Shown: positions 39,077-50,079 of the stretch, in pieces
Layout of the letters: every line of letters begins with the position of its first letter
Numbering within the stretch: the first letter of the stretch is position 1
From: Aphis gossypii
Lineage: Eukaryota; Arthropoda; Insecta; Hemiptera; Aphididae
Reading direction: 5' to 3'
Assembly (NCBI RefSeq): GCF_020184175.1
Contig: NC_065531.1
Coordinates: 39,019,213 to 39,083,212 of the forward strand
Length of the DNA: 64,000 bases
Program-made: the position numbers and the translations under genes
Notes under the pieces: model-generated
Database searches by the model: none
What the model was told of the DNA's origin: nothing
Seen by the model: the letters and a program-made list of their open reading frames with translations, nothing else

Positions 39077-39194
39077 GACAAAGTCTTCATGTTTTTATTA
39101 TAATTCTTAAATATGTAGGTAGAAAACACATTTTGTACAAAGTTATAATTTAATTCATTGTAATAAAAAAATTATACATAAATTTTTTTTGTTA

Positions 39195-40860
39195 TTAATC
39201 AAAATGCATTCCTGAATACACAATTATCCACATTACCTGAAATAAAAATTTTATTTAAATTTATTAAAATTAAGTATTAACTTGATTCTTAATATGTTTT
39301 TAAACACATAAAGAGAACTTAGTCAACGATAAATTATAAATAATACAGAAATAAATTTTTCGTATAAGCTGAATTAATATGAGTTATTTTTATACAATGC
39401 AAAATTTAAACTAATATAAATTTCACCTTATATCAAATTATACATATTATTTATAATAAATTGTTATGTACAAGCAAAGTTAGTGATAACTCAACTGGAC
39501 AGTAGATCATGATATACTATGGGCAGATTGGCATTGTAGTGTGAGGTGCATCAATTGTACATTTACTATAATTTTGATGGTTTTATCTTTTATATGAAAA
39601 TAATATAGAATTGAATAAACCAACAGGTGATAATATCATGATAGTTAATTGTCAATATTTATTGTATTATTTTAGTTATTAAAATTTAAATAACAAATAT
39701 AAAGATATTAAGATGATGAGATATTGTCTGTATCTTATTAATACATAACATTTCAAATTAATTTTCCATAGCGGTCACTTTTGTTTAGTCAACTAAAATA
39801 GTATAATTTGACCTTAATTTAAAATTTTTTAGAGTAATTAGTATATGAGTGTATACAATATTAATATTTAATAATAACCATAAATCAATTAAAAATAATA
39901 ATAATAATAATATTAAAACCAACCAAAGAACACAGATAACTTTTCTACCTTTAAGTTTGATAGTAGGTAAATCCACTCCAACATTAAAGCTTATAAAATA
40001 AAATTGGAACTACTGAACTTAAACTATTGTCCATTTATAAAACAGAGACAACAGTCTGAGTATTAAAATGAAATGGCATCAAAACCACTATTAGTCTATC
40101 GGGAATAACACAAATTTAAGGAACTCATTTTTCTTTTATACATATTATAAAAATAATATAATATGAGAAAGCATTTTAAATTGTTTAATATAGACAATTA
40201 TATATCAGAAAAAAAATCTACCAACAATATAACTTTATAAAAGTTCTCCATTAGTAAAGTTACTATTTCTGGAATTGATGAGTACTTTTATGGTAGAGAA
40301 GAGATAAGTACATTTATAACGTTCAATTGATTAATTAAATATTATTCATACCAAAAATCCTGCTAATGAAGTAACAAATCCTTCTTTTGTCAACTCCCAA
40401 GCCCCACCAAATTCTTCTTCATCAATTTGTTGGAAATTGGTAAAATATGCATATAATATTACAGCATTGAGCACTAAAAATCTAAATAAATAAGTAAATT
40501 ATAAATACTATTAACACAATTGTTTTGAAAAATTATACAAGCTTGTAGTTTTAATTCTTACAATCCTAATCCAAATAGCCCTTTTAGAGGTAATAGACCC
40601 CATAATAGACCAGCAACGAGTCCAATGATTTGCCTCGCCCAATATATTACATCCAGAAATTCATCCTTAACAAACCATTTAATAATGAATATAAAATATA
40701 AATATTATATTATATTTTTTAACAAATATAAATAAGGATAATAATCTCAACCGTTTATATTTACTTTGTCAGGCCATTCTGAATTTTTAGTTGTTGCTTT
40801 TCTTAATACATCCCAAATAGAATTTTGACCAGGAGTTTTCTTTTCAAGTACTTTTGACAT
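39195..40860 (-). CDS. RAB5IF: RAB5IF (C20orf24, respirasome assembly factor) homologue
   Basis: A small membrane protein. The mammalian family member was first called Rab5-interacting factor and is also linked to respiratory supercomplex assembly. Exons 5' to 3': 40765-40860, 40562-40665, 40352-40481, 39195-39236; phases agree, 123 residues. Seen in order: a polar N-terminus, the signature WPDKDEFLDVIYWARQIIGL, two or three hydrophobic segments (VAGLLWGLLPLKGLFGLG and LFLVLNAVILYAYF), QIDEEEFGGAWELTKEGFVT, then MWIIVYSGMHFD. The last exon encodes only 13 residues plus stop and lies beyond a 1,115-base intron. It was identified because it supplies the family's expected C-terminal hydrophobic end in the right phase. 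Confidence 0.92.
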
Positions 40861-42016
40861 GTTTTACTTGATGAGCATAAATTTTTAACAGTTATCAGAC
40901 CGGGTCTGTTACTTTAATTTTAAAATTACTCGTTTGAATACCAAAATATAATACCTAGGTATTCAATTATAAATTTTAATATTTAATTTTTGGTAATTAT
41001 TAATTACTAATTAGATATAACTTAATATATATTCCGTTATAATTCCGATAGCCGATAAAGAGTGAAAACCGGTATCGAACTATCAAAATATCAAGTATTC
41101 AAAATATTCAAGAAGCAAATTGTAGAATTATTTAGCAAATAGCAATACAATTTTAGTATTATCAAATCAACTTATCTAAGTTTCAACTCATAGATAAGAA
41201 CGATGACGAAACAAGACAAATCACCTTGCCAAGGTGGATATATATTTCTACCACAGAATAGATTAGATACATTGACTAAGATAGGACGTTAGGTGAGGTG
41301 ACTAAGATATAATATTATTTAAAATTTTCTAAAAATATACAACACATAACATGAAACTACTATAACATAATATGTATAATGTCAAAGCATTATTTTTATA
41401 CGACAAATTAATTTTAAAAACATTCCAAAAAATGATCGATCAATTATATGATGCAATTTCCAAAATATTTAAAATTCGATTATTATTTAAATATGTATGT
41501 ATTGAGTAAAAAGAATAAAAATGATAATGATACAAATATAAAAATTACCACAAACAACAATAATATACTTATAAAAACAAACAACAATAAAACATCCATT
41601 CGAAGAGTTTTTAGTTATAACTTATAAGCACAGTAATAAGGCAAAATCAATCCAACCAATAGACCTTAAACTACTAACGCCGTTGAAGGCTGGCATCGTG
41701 GATTCAGCTTTCTTTTAGGAGCAAATCATATGTCAATTTGAAAATTCATCGAGGGTCTACAAAATCAGCATGGCCTAAACGAATTCCAAATAAATCAATA
41801 CATTGCTGGATTAACACCAGCACGGGGACGACGGTATTATCGAGATACATGCATTGCGAATTAAAGAAATCGTTGAAGATTATGGGAATCGCGACACATC
41901 CGATTATTTGCAGGGAATCGCCCATACATTTAAATTTTAATCTTGCTAAATAGCCAAGTTGGGTCACTCGTCGTTTTAAAAAAATGCCCTTTTTAGGGCA
42001 TAAAAAGGCTCTTTTT

Positions 42017-42198
42017 AGAGTCAAAAAATACTTATTATTAAAAAAAAAACTAGGTAACAATGAGTTAGGTATTTTCTTTTTAATTAACTAATAACCCAAT
42101 TATTTTTCAGAGCCAAAAAATACATATTAATAAAAAAAATAGGCAAAAATGAGTTAGGTATTTCCTTTTTAATTAACTTATAACCTAATAATTTTTCC
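42017..42198. repeat. Tandem duplication of a ~92-base unit
   Basis: Two head-to-tail copies start at 42017 and 42109, each running from AGAGYCAAAAAATAC through ATGAGTTAGGTATTT and TTTTTAATTAACT to AATTTTTC-like sequence. The copies differ at several sites and by small A-run indels. Confidence 0.75.
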
Positions 42199-42279
42199 AT
42201 AATTTTCAATTTCATATTATATAATATCAATCCCATAGAAAAACATTTATATTGTAAAAATCATTAAAAAAAATATGTA

Positions 42280-42393
42280 CCGTCGGCGTATTTACAATCG
42301 GCGTAGATATTCGGCATTATTTCCGTCCGTCAGCGTAAATACTAGTCGTCGTAGATACTGTTGGCGTAGATGCCGTCGGCGTATACTGAATAA
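42280..42393. repeat. Degenerate 15-base minisatellite (GTCGGCGTAGATACT-like)
   Basis: About seven units of a motif near GTCGGCGTAGATACT follow one another with substitutions: GTCGGCGTATTTACA, ATCGGCGTAGATATT, a poor unit, GTCAGCGTAAATACTA, GTCGTCGTAGATACT, GTTGGCGTAGATGCC, GTCGGCGTATACTG. The CG-rich units stand out from the AT-rich flank. It sits just left of the P-element relic. Confidence 0.75.
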
Positions 42394-42479
42394 GCTGTTT
42401 CAGTTTGAAATTTTGAATAGTAAGTTATTAATGCTTCTCAAAATATTTGGAAAATATTAAATTTAACATAATTTTAATA

Positions 42480-43530
42480 ATTACAGGTACAGTTTTGGCT
42501 CAATTAGTAATAAAAGCAATTTGTCTTCTTGAGAATGCTGGCGTTATAGTGGATTAGTGTGAGACGGAGCAAGTGAGCAACTAGTAATAGAAGGCTATGG
42601 TCTGAACTGAGAGTAAGTGGCGAAAAAGATATTTAAAAAACAAATTTGACCATCCTTTGGACAATAAAAGATGTATTTATGTGTTCTCTGATGCACCCCA
42701 TCTTCTCAAGAATATAAGGAATAGATTATAAAACAAAAAAAGTTTAAAACATGTTATAATTTTATGCAATCCTAAAAATGATTTATAACCTAAAACTCTT
42801 GAACAATTTAGAGGAATTACCAAAAAAATCCTACATTAAATTAAATAATTATGTTGAAGTCTATAATAATGATTTGAAAAAAAGTTTTAATGCACCACCA
42901 ACTTAAGTGTGCCCTAAAATAACACATAAAAAATAATTATAAATAATTATAATTATTAATAAAATAATTCATAGTTTTAGTAAGATAAAAGTAATATTGG
43001 CTGCACGAGTAAATATGTTTTAATAAATGATTTAAATTGAACAGTTCAATAAATTTGTGTTTTATTTAGATTTTTAGTAATTCAATGGCCAGAGGAATTG
43101 AATTTTACAGGGAGTAATAGTATGCTAAAATAGAGAACTTAAATTATAGTTATAAAACAAAATCATTCACTGATCGTTTTAACAAATTGTTTGATGCTTT
43201 AAATCGTAAGCACTCTGTAGAGAACATACAAATAACTAGCAAAAACTTAGAGGTTTTCTTAATAAAATACAATTATAATAAATAGGCTTAAACGTTATGT
43301 TATTATTATAAATGTATATTACTTATTTTATTAGATTTTAGAAGATAATTTTAAATGACTTGATAATTGAGAAGACCAACTAAAGAAACAAAATATTTCT
43401 AAAGATGAATTTTTAACCAAATCAACGGCGGATGGTTTAAGGGTCACGATTAGGTCAACTATTGAAATTATTGAATTATCAAAATATTTATTGGAGTAAT
43501 GCAAATTTAAATATGTTACAATTGTAAATT
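42480..43530 (+). pseudogene. Decayed P-element / THAP9-type transposase
   Basis: Short stretches in three frames match P-element-type transposases in the correct order: TVLAQLVIKAICLLENAGV (from 42490), then DHPLDNKRCIYVFSDAPHLL plus KNIRNRL (42649-42737), a middle part around NTFRG-like residues, FTDRFNQLFDALN-like sequence (43160-43205) and KSTADGLRVTIRSTIEIIEL (43417-43480). Many stops and frameshifts separate the blocks (for example just after GVIVD near 42556 and after NRL at 42739). The THAP DNA-binding domain and the terminal repeats were not found. It is an old, inactive fragment; the catalytic core cannot be reconstructed here and no activity is expected. Confidence 0.8.
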
Positions 43531-43829
43531 ATCCTAAAATTTATTTACCTCTACTTTATCTTGATTAACTTTTGAAAATAATATATAGTCAAATTCAACA
43601 TTACAAATACATTCAATTCAATTAAATCAGTGGTTGAATGAAGAATAACTCTTAGATGCATGATGTTTCTTTAGAAATAAAGTAATCAAATAAAAAAATA
43701 TTTTTATAATTTTCCATTTCTCAACCTTTGAAAATAACAGCACTATTATATGATAAGTATGTATAAAAATTAAAGATTTTTTATCTTAAAATAATTACCC
43801 AACATACATCCATGACTTAATAAGTAATA

Positions 43830-43962
43830 CAGTGGAACTTCGATAACTCGAATGGATTGAGGGCGAAAAAAATTCAAGTTATCGAAAATTTTACTTACAG
43901 AAAAAATATAAAATATACATTGTAAGGTAGAGGCCAAGGCATTCCTTTGAGTTATCGAGGTT
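43830..43962. mobile_element. Truncated pogo/Tigger-type element
   Basis: The left end CAGTGGAACTTCGATAACTCG, preceded by TA, is the characteristic terminal repeat of pogo/Tigger elements. An inverted counterpart GAGTTATCGAGG occurs at 43949-43960, but the final GTTCCACTG expected at the right end is missing. Internal AGTTATCGAAAATT gives a subterminal repeat. Non-coding. Confidence 0.7.
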
Positions 43963-44259
43963 ATGAATATGTGTGTATGTGTTTTAGACATAGACCTATT
44001 AATAGGTCTATGGTTTTAGATTTCCAACTTACATATTTTAAATTATATTTTAAGTTTCTATAAACAAGAAATTTTTATAGATTTACCTATACTCACCTTA
44101 TACCTATGCCTTTTCTGACAATTATGTGTTTTACACTTTTACCTGATTGCTCATGATTTTGATTATAATGTAATTTTCCTTATCCTATTTCATACAGCAT
44201 AACTTGTCAAAATAATACTTCTACTTCAAACTTCGGAGGTGGTTTCCGATGGCAAAGTG

Positions 44260-44990
44260 AATATTCTTGGTGCATTATAGAGGTCAAAAGTTAACACTCT
44301 TCAACAGTTTTCAAAAAAATAACGGAAAAACCGGAATTTTTATGCAAAACCAGTTTTTGACCAAATCGATTTTTTTATATGGTTGTAACTTAAAAACTAA
44401 TCACTGTAAATACTTGAAAATTTCCTTAAATATTTATATTAGTGTTATCTATGTACAGTTAAATTTTCATAAACTTTGACTTTATTGAGCTATTTATAGA
44501 CAATTGAAATTTTTTCGATTTTTCTGAGAATTTTTCTTGTCAAAAAAACTTGAAAATTTAATATAAGGTTCCTCTGGACTTGTTCTTATTGTAGTTTGCT
44601 AGCTATTATATATTATATGTATTTGAAATATTCATTTTTGTTTGTTTGTTTGTTTATTTCTTTTTTTTTTTATAAATATTGATAAAATATTTTTAGCAAA
44701 GCCAAAATACTTGAAAATGTAATACAAAGTTCCTCATAAGTTAGTCTTATAGTGATTCAAAAATTTTAAGAATACATATGCACAATTTTTTTTATTAACA
44801 TTTGAAGTTTAAATATTGACAACAATTCGTCAAAATCATGAATATTTGTAAATTATTTTGTAGATATAATTCATAAAAATGTTTGTATAAGTAGCAAGAG
44901 TTGAAAATTGTATACAAGATTTTCCTTAAGTTTAGCTAACAATAATTATAAAAGAACTTAAATTTTAGTGTATTCAGGCCATTGAAACAT
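44260..44990 (+). repeat. Dispersed AT-rich repeat family, reference copy
   Basis: Segments of this region recur elsewhere in the window. AACCAGTTTTTGACCAAATC at about 44348 resembles ACTAGTTTTTAGCAAAATC at about 60371 and TTTTTTGACAAAATCG at 31450. Sequence at 44660-44700 and 44850-44920 reappears reversed at about 55730-55770 and 55620-55680. There is no coding content; it may be part of a large non-autonomous element. Confidence 0.55.
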
Positions 44991-47900
44991 AAACCTCCTT
45001 TTACACCAACCACTGAAAATTATACAAAGGCTGACAAATCATCTCCGTTCATAATCGTTTTTGTATACAATGATATCTCTCATTGGATTCAAATTTAATA
45101 CATCAATTTCAGTGACCTACAATACAGCAGAGCACTAATCACTTGACCAATTTTTTTTATCTTTAATTTATATTAACTTTTCTTTAAATTTTTCAATAAC
45201 TAAATTTAAATTGTTAAAATAAGCCAATATAATACAAAAAATAATCACCTTTTAATTACTTGATTTAGCATCTTAACTATTTTACTTTAGCATTACTTTA
45301 CATTACCTTTTAGGTTAAATTAACATTTAAAGTTTATAAAATAGATATTAACACAAATAACAAAATGTATAAAAATACAAATATTGCATTATAATGTGTG
45401 AAAATTCACAATATATTCAAATAAGTTATTTTAAAAATGCACACAAAATTATTGTTTAGATTAAAATAATTAAATATAATATATAAGTATATAGGTACAT
45501 TGCATAAGTAAAATATTTGGTAAAAATAAACATGTTTAAAAGAGTACAAATGAGTCAAAACTTTTCAAATCAAAAATACATCTATTATTATTATTATTAA
45601 TGTGATGAATAAATTATCATATAAACACAGAAATAAAATACAGTTGTTTTAGGAATAAAATAAGAATCATAAGAAATATTATTGAATAAATTTGATTATT
45701 AATCTTTAATGGCGCACCCAGGATAATTATTTAATATAGTCTATTTTTTATAAGTATTATGCTTAATATCATTTTTTTTTTTATTTATTTATATATAATC
45801 CAAAAATTTAAAATGAATTAATTTAAATGTAACTACTAATAAACTTTAATTAAGAATAAAAAAAAAATATTTCATAATTTTTAGTATAATAATAAAAATT
45901 TGATGATTAGTAAAATGTTACTAAATTTATTATTATTATTTGAATTGAAAAAAAATTTTTTGCGTGAGCAACATCGTGGTCTTATGCTATGCCATGACAT
46001 TAAAGGTTAATAACCAAAAACTAACTTATTCAAAACATTTTTATATTTTATTTTACAAAATGTAATAGTTTTCAATAATTTTAATATAATTCTACGATCA
46101 TAAAAATACAGATCTAAGATTGTTAAGATATTGCTATTTCTAATTTTAAGATCATTAACTGTATTATCTGTTTTTATACAAAAATAAATAAATATTCTTT
46201 TAGTTCCTTATTTGCATTAATTAAATGTTAGATGACTAGTAACATAATAAAATACTAAAAATAAGTGTTTTGTAGAATAAAAAAAGTGTTCAGTACAACG
46301 TAATATTTTAGACAAACATTCAATAACATTACAGTCATAGGCAATTTACTAAATAGAGTATACATATATTACATTATTTAGAGAATTTTACTCCAATATT
46401 TGTATATCTACATACATTCAGAGTACTTTATAAATTAATAAAATAAGAATATTTTTATTATACCATATTGATTAACTAATTTAAACTTTAAAAAAAAAAT
46501 ATTTTTAACTTACAACAAACAATGAAATTAATAACTTTTGAATGAATAAATAATAAATATGAAGAGTTCATTGAACTAAATATTAAATATTAAAATAGCA
46601 TCATAATAATAAATTAGCGGCATACATTTCAAACAAATGTTTCTAAATTAATTAATAAATAGTTGATGACAAAATCTCATACCTGATTGATTTATTCAAC
46701 ACAAAATTCAAGGGAAAAGGTAAAATTTATAAATGAATATAAGTGAATAATATATTCAAATTTTTAAAGAAAATTTATTTATATTATTTGTTTCATAACT
46801 GTTAATTTATATCAGTATATAAAAAATAATAAATTACATTTTAAAATTTAGATAATTATATTATGATATCTGTTATTGTGTTTCAGAAATTAATTTTGTA
46901 TACATTTTTTTTATGATTTATAAGTGAGTATTTAGTTTTCAAAGCATAATATTATAATTTGTTAACTAAAATATAGATTTTAAATTTAAGATCTATATTA
47001 TTTTTAATAATTAATTTAGTTAACTGAGTGAGTAACAAAATATTAAGTTTAAAAAAAATAATAATTAAATTAAATAAAAAATAATAATAATAATAAATAA
47101 TTGTAATTATTTTTTATGTACTTATTAATTAAATTATTTATTCTTGTTATTAATAATTGCCCCATAAATGATTTTATAAGATTTAATACTTTTAATATAG
47201 ATAGTTTCATACAAACTATAAATATTCATAAAATAGTATTAGGTATTAATTATCTTATTGAAATGTCTTAATTGACAGATGGTCGAATATAAAAAATATG
47301 ATTAGTTAATCTGTATGTTAACATATTGTATAATATACATAATTTTTTTTAGAATGTTAACTGTTGATTTGTAATTTTTTATTTTTTCATACATCATCAT
47401 TTTTAACCTAATCATTTTTTTTTTTTATATATATAATTATATTTAGAGAAAGATTATCTTAAAAACATAAATATACAAATTCTATAAGTATTCATTCAAT
47501 AAGTGACCTACCAGACAATATAAGATAATATATTTATAATACCACATACATTTTACCAACATTAGTTACTTATTTTTCATAAAAAAGTATACTTTAGACA
47601 TAAAACAAAATAAATTATTTTTATATAATTTTTGTTATTACTATACAAACATAAAATAAAAATGGACACTTAATATGTTTGTAACACATTCTTTTTGTAA
47701 TATATATATAATTACAATTATTGTAAGAAATCATAATTAAAAAAGTTATATTATTAAGTTTATAATTATAACCATAAAAAAAGTTTAAAAATATAGTTTT
47801 AGAAATACACTTTTTCCATAAAATTGTTATCATCCCTGAATTAAAAGCCCAAGCAACCTAATAGTTCCAAATGTTTTTTTGATCATTTTGAATTTCAATG

Positions 47901-49818
47901 CTACCCATGAACTTTTAATGAGTTTTGTGTGAGCCTATTGTTAGTTAAATGAACAACTTTTTTGTATAATTGATTGTTTTATGATGATCATCTCAATTCA
48001 TCTAATATTACAAAAATCACAATATATAACAGTAGCATAATTTGTAATAGATATAATTATTATTACTACATAATATATATATTGTCAATATTTGTCATCT
48101 TAGTAGGTCACAAATTAAACTTGATATTGTGGTAAGTCACAAACTCATAAACAAGACTTGATTTACCTGGTATGTTACATATAGAACAAATATCATATCA
48201 GATGTATACTTACAGCCTACTGGTTATGTTTTAATTTTTTATAGGTGTATAATAGGACGGATTCGTATTTGAACAAAGTTAAAATATTTGAAGCCAGGAA
48301 AAATAACAAATTTCTTTTTTCAAAGTTATTTAAAAAAAATCTTACAATATTATAATACATTTATTTTTAGAATTGAATTCAACTTATTTAATGTATTAAT
48401 ATGTTCCTATTTTAAACAATTAATTCATGGATTAAGATGGACCATAAAACTTTGATTAATAAAAAATGTATATTGGGTGTTTGTTTTGTCATGTATTGGT
48501 TGGAAAATATTCTACAGAGTTAATTTTTTAATGAAATTTAAAAAGAAAAATCAATGAAAAGTTTTTAATTATAGTTATAAATCAACAAATTTGTTTCACA
48601 GTAACAAAAGCCATTTTTAATAATAAATTAAAAATGTTATATTGTTTGGTTATTTATTTATTTAAATTTGACAATTATTAATGAAAATAAAAAAAAGTTG
48701 CATAATTTCATTATTTTAATTGCAAATAGTGTATTTCAACAATTGTGCACTGCACACATAATTTCAAGTATTAATTGTAGTCTAATAATTTCTAAACTTA
48801 AGTTACATTTCATAATTTAAGTTTATTGGTACACTCAATATTTCATTTTATATTATTTATACAATCAAGTTCATACAAAAATGGTACATTTAAAATTTTA
48901 AAATTTTATGTCACTTATGTAAAATTTAGCTGAATACATTAAGGCTGTCATTATATGTTTTTAGATAAATAAATAAGTAAAGAACTAAAAATAAAAATAC
49001 AAAAAAGAGACTTGAACCTCACTAAACTTCCATAAATTATTAGAAACTTGAATTTTATGATATGGATTTATGATAGTAAGCTGGTATAAATTAAAGCTTA
49101 TCTTATTTAATAATACTGATATTATAGGATAGTACATTTAAGAACAGTAAATATATTTACAGAGAAATCGTATTTTTTTTTAGAATTTTTAGAAACAATT
49201 GCTTAAATTTCTTCATATAATCAAATGGGCCTATAATTTTATGTTTTAAAAGATCATTTTTCAATCTAAATTTTAAATTGAATGATAATAATAAAAAATT
49301 AAATGCATTGTTTATTAATTATTATAAATAAACATTACTTTAAATTTTGTTTGTCAATTTATGTAAATAAATTATTTTCAATATATTAGGATTATGATTA
49401 TTATTATTAATTATTACGTTGCTTAAGAGTTATGACACAGTATAAAATAAACTATTTTTAATTTATAATTTAGTATAATAAACATTATATACAAGATGAT
49501 TTTTAAAATAAAAAAAAATACTAAATAACATGCTTCATGATTTTTTTGATTTTTTTTTTTTTGTCAAAAAAAAATTTTGAAAGAAGTTATTTATTTACTG
49601 AAAATCATCAGGTATAATGAGTTTTAATACCCATATTTTTTATATATTAATTCAATTTAAATTATTAATGAATATATTATATAAGTGATAATCTTCTTAA
49701 GGTACAATAAAAATTTTCAAAATTATAATAATTTCTTAAATTTTTAAATTTGGCAAAATGTGATGTTTATAGAGTTTAAAATTAAATGAAAAAAAAATAA
49801 CAACAATCAATAAGTACA

Positions 49819-49855
49819 ATAAATAAAATAAAATAAAATAAAATAAAACAAAACA
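49819..49855. repeat. AAAAT/AAAAC microsatellite
   Basis: Seven or so consecutive AAAAT units turning into AAAAC units. Confidence 0.8.
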
Positions 49856-50079
49856 AAATGAGATCTAAAAAATTAAGAAAAAATAAAATAATTGTTAGTA
49901 AGTTAATGATAAACCAAAGTAGTAGGTATAGTTTAAAATGTATATTTCTTCCTAAGATCAATATTGTTTAATTTAGCGAGTCATTTAAACTTGAAACACA
50001 TTTTTCATAATTTGACAATATTAAATGCTTGCAGCAACCCAGTATGGCACATTTGGGTATTGGTGCTAGAATTTATCAT

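Larger units (their letters stand above)
40861..42479. other. Region upstream of RAB5IF with tandem repeats
   Basis: No intact gene. Contains the RAB5IF promoter (right of 40861), a GC-richer stretch (about 41680-41950) of unknown origin, a 92-base tandem duplication (42017-42198) and a 15-base minisatellite (42280-42393). Open frames at 41738-42060 on both strands overlap each other and resemble no family known to me. Confidence 0.45.
43531..50079. other. Long AT-rich gap downstream of the Src gene
   Basis: About 6.5 kb with no supported gene. It holds a pogo-type remnant (43830-43962), a dispersed repeat copy (about 44260-44990), many A/T runs and an AAAAT microsatellite (49819-49855). The part nearest 50079 should include the Src 3' untranslated region, whose end I cannot place. 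Confidence 0.5.

Noticed and set aside
41738..42060. Overlapping open frames upstream of the P-element relic
   Set aside because: Both strands are open over the same bases, no family is recognised, and the region ends in tandem repeats.
47621..47833. Minus-strand open frame rich in Ile, Tyr and Asn
   Set aside because: The composition is what random AT-rich DNA encodes.
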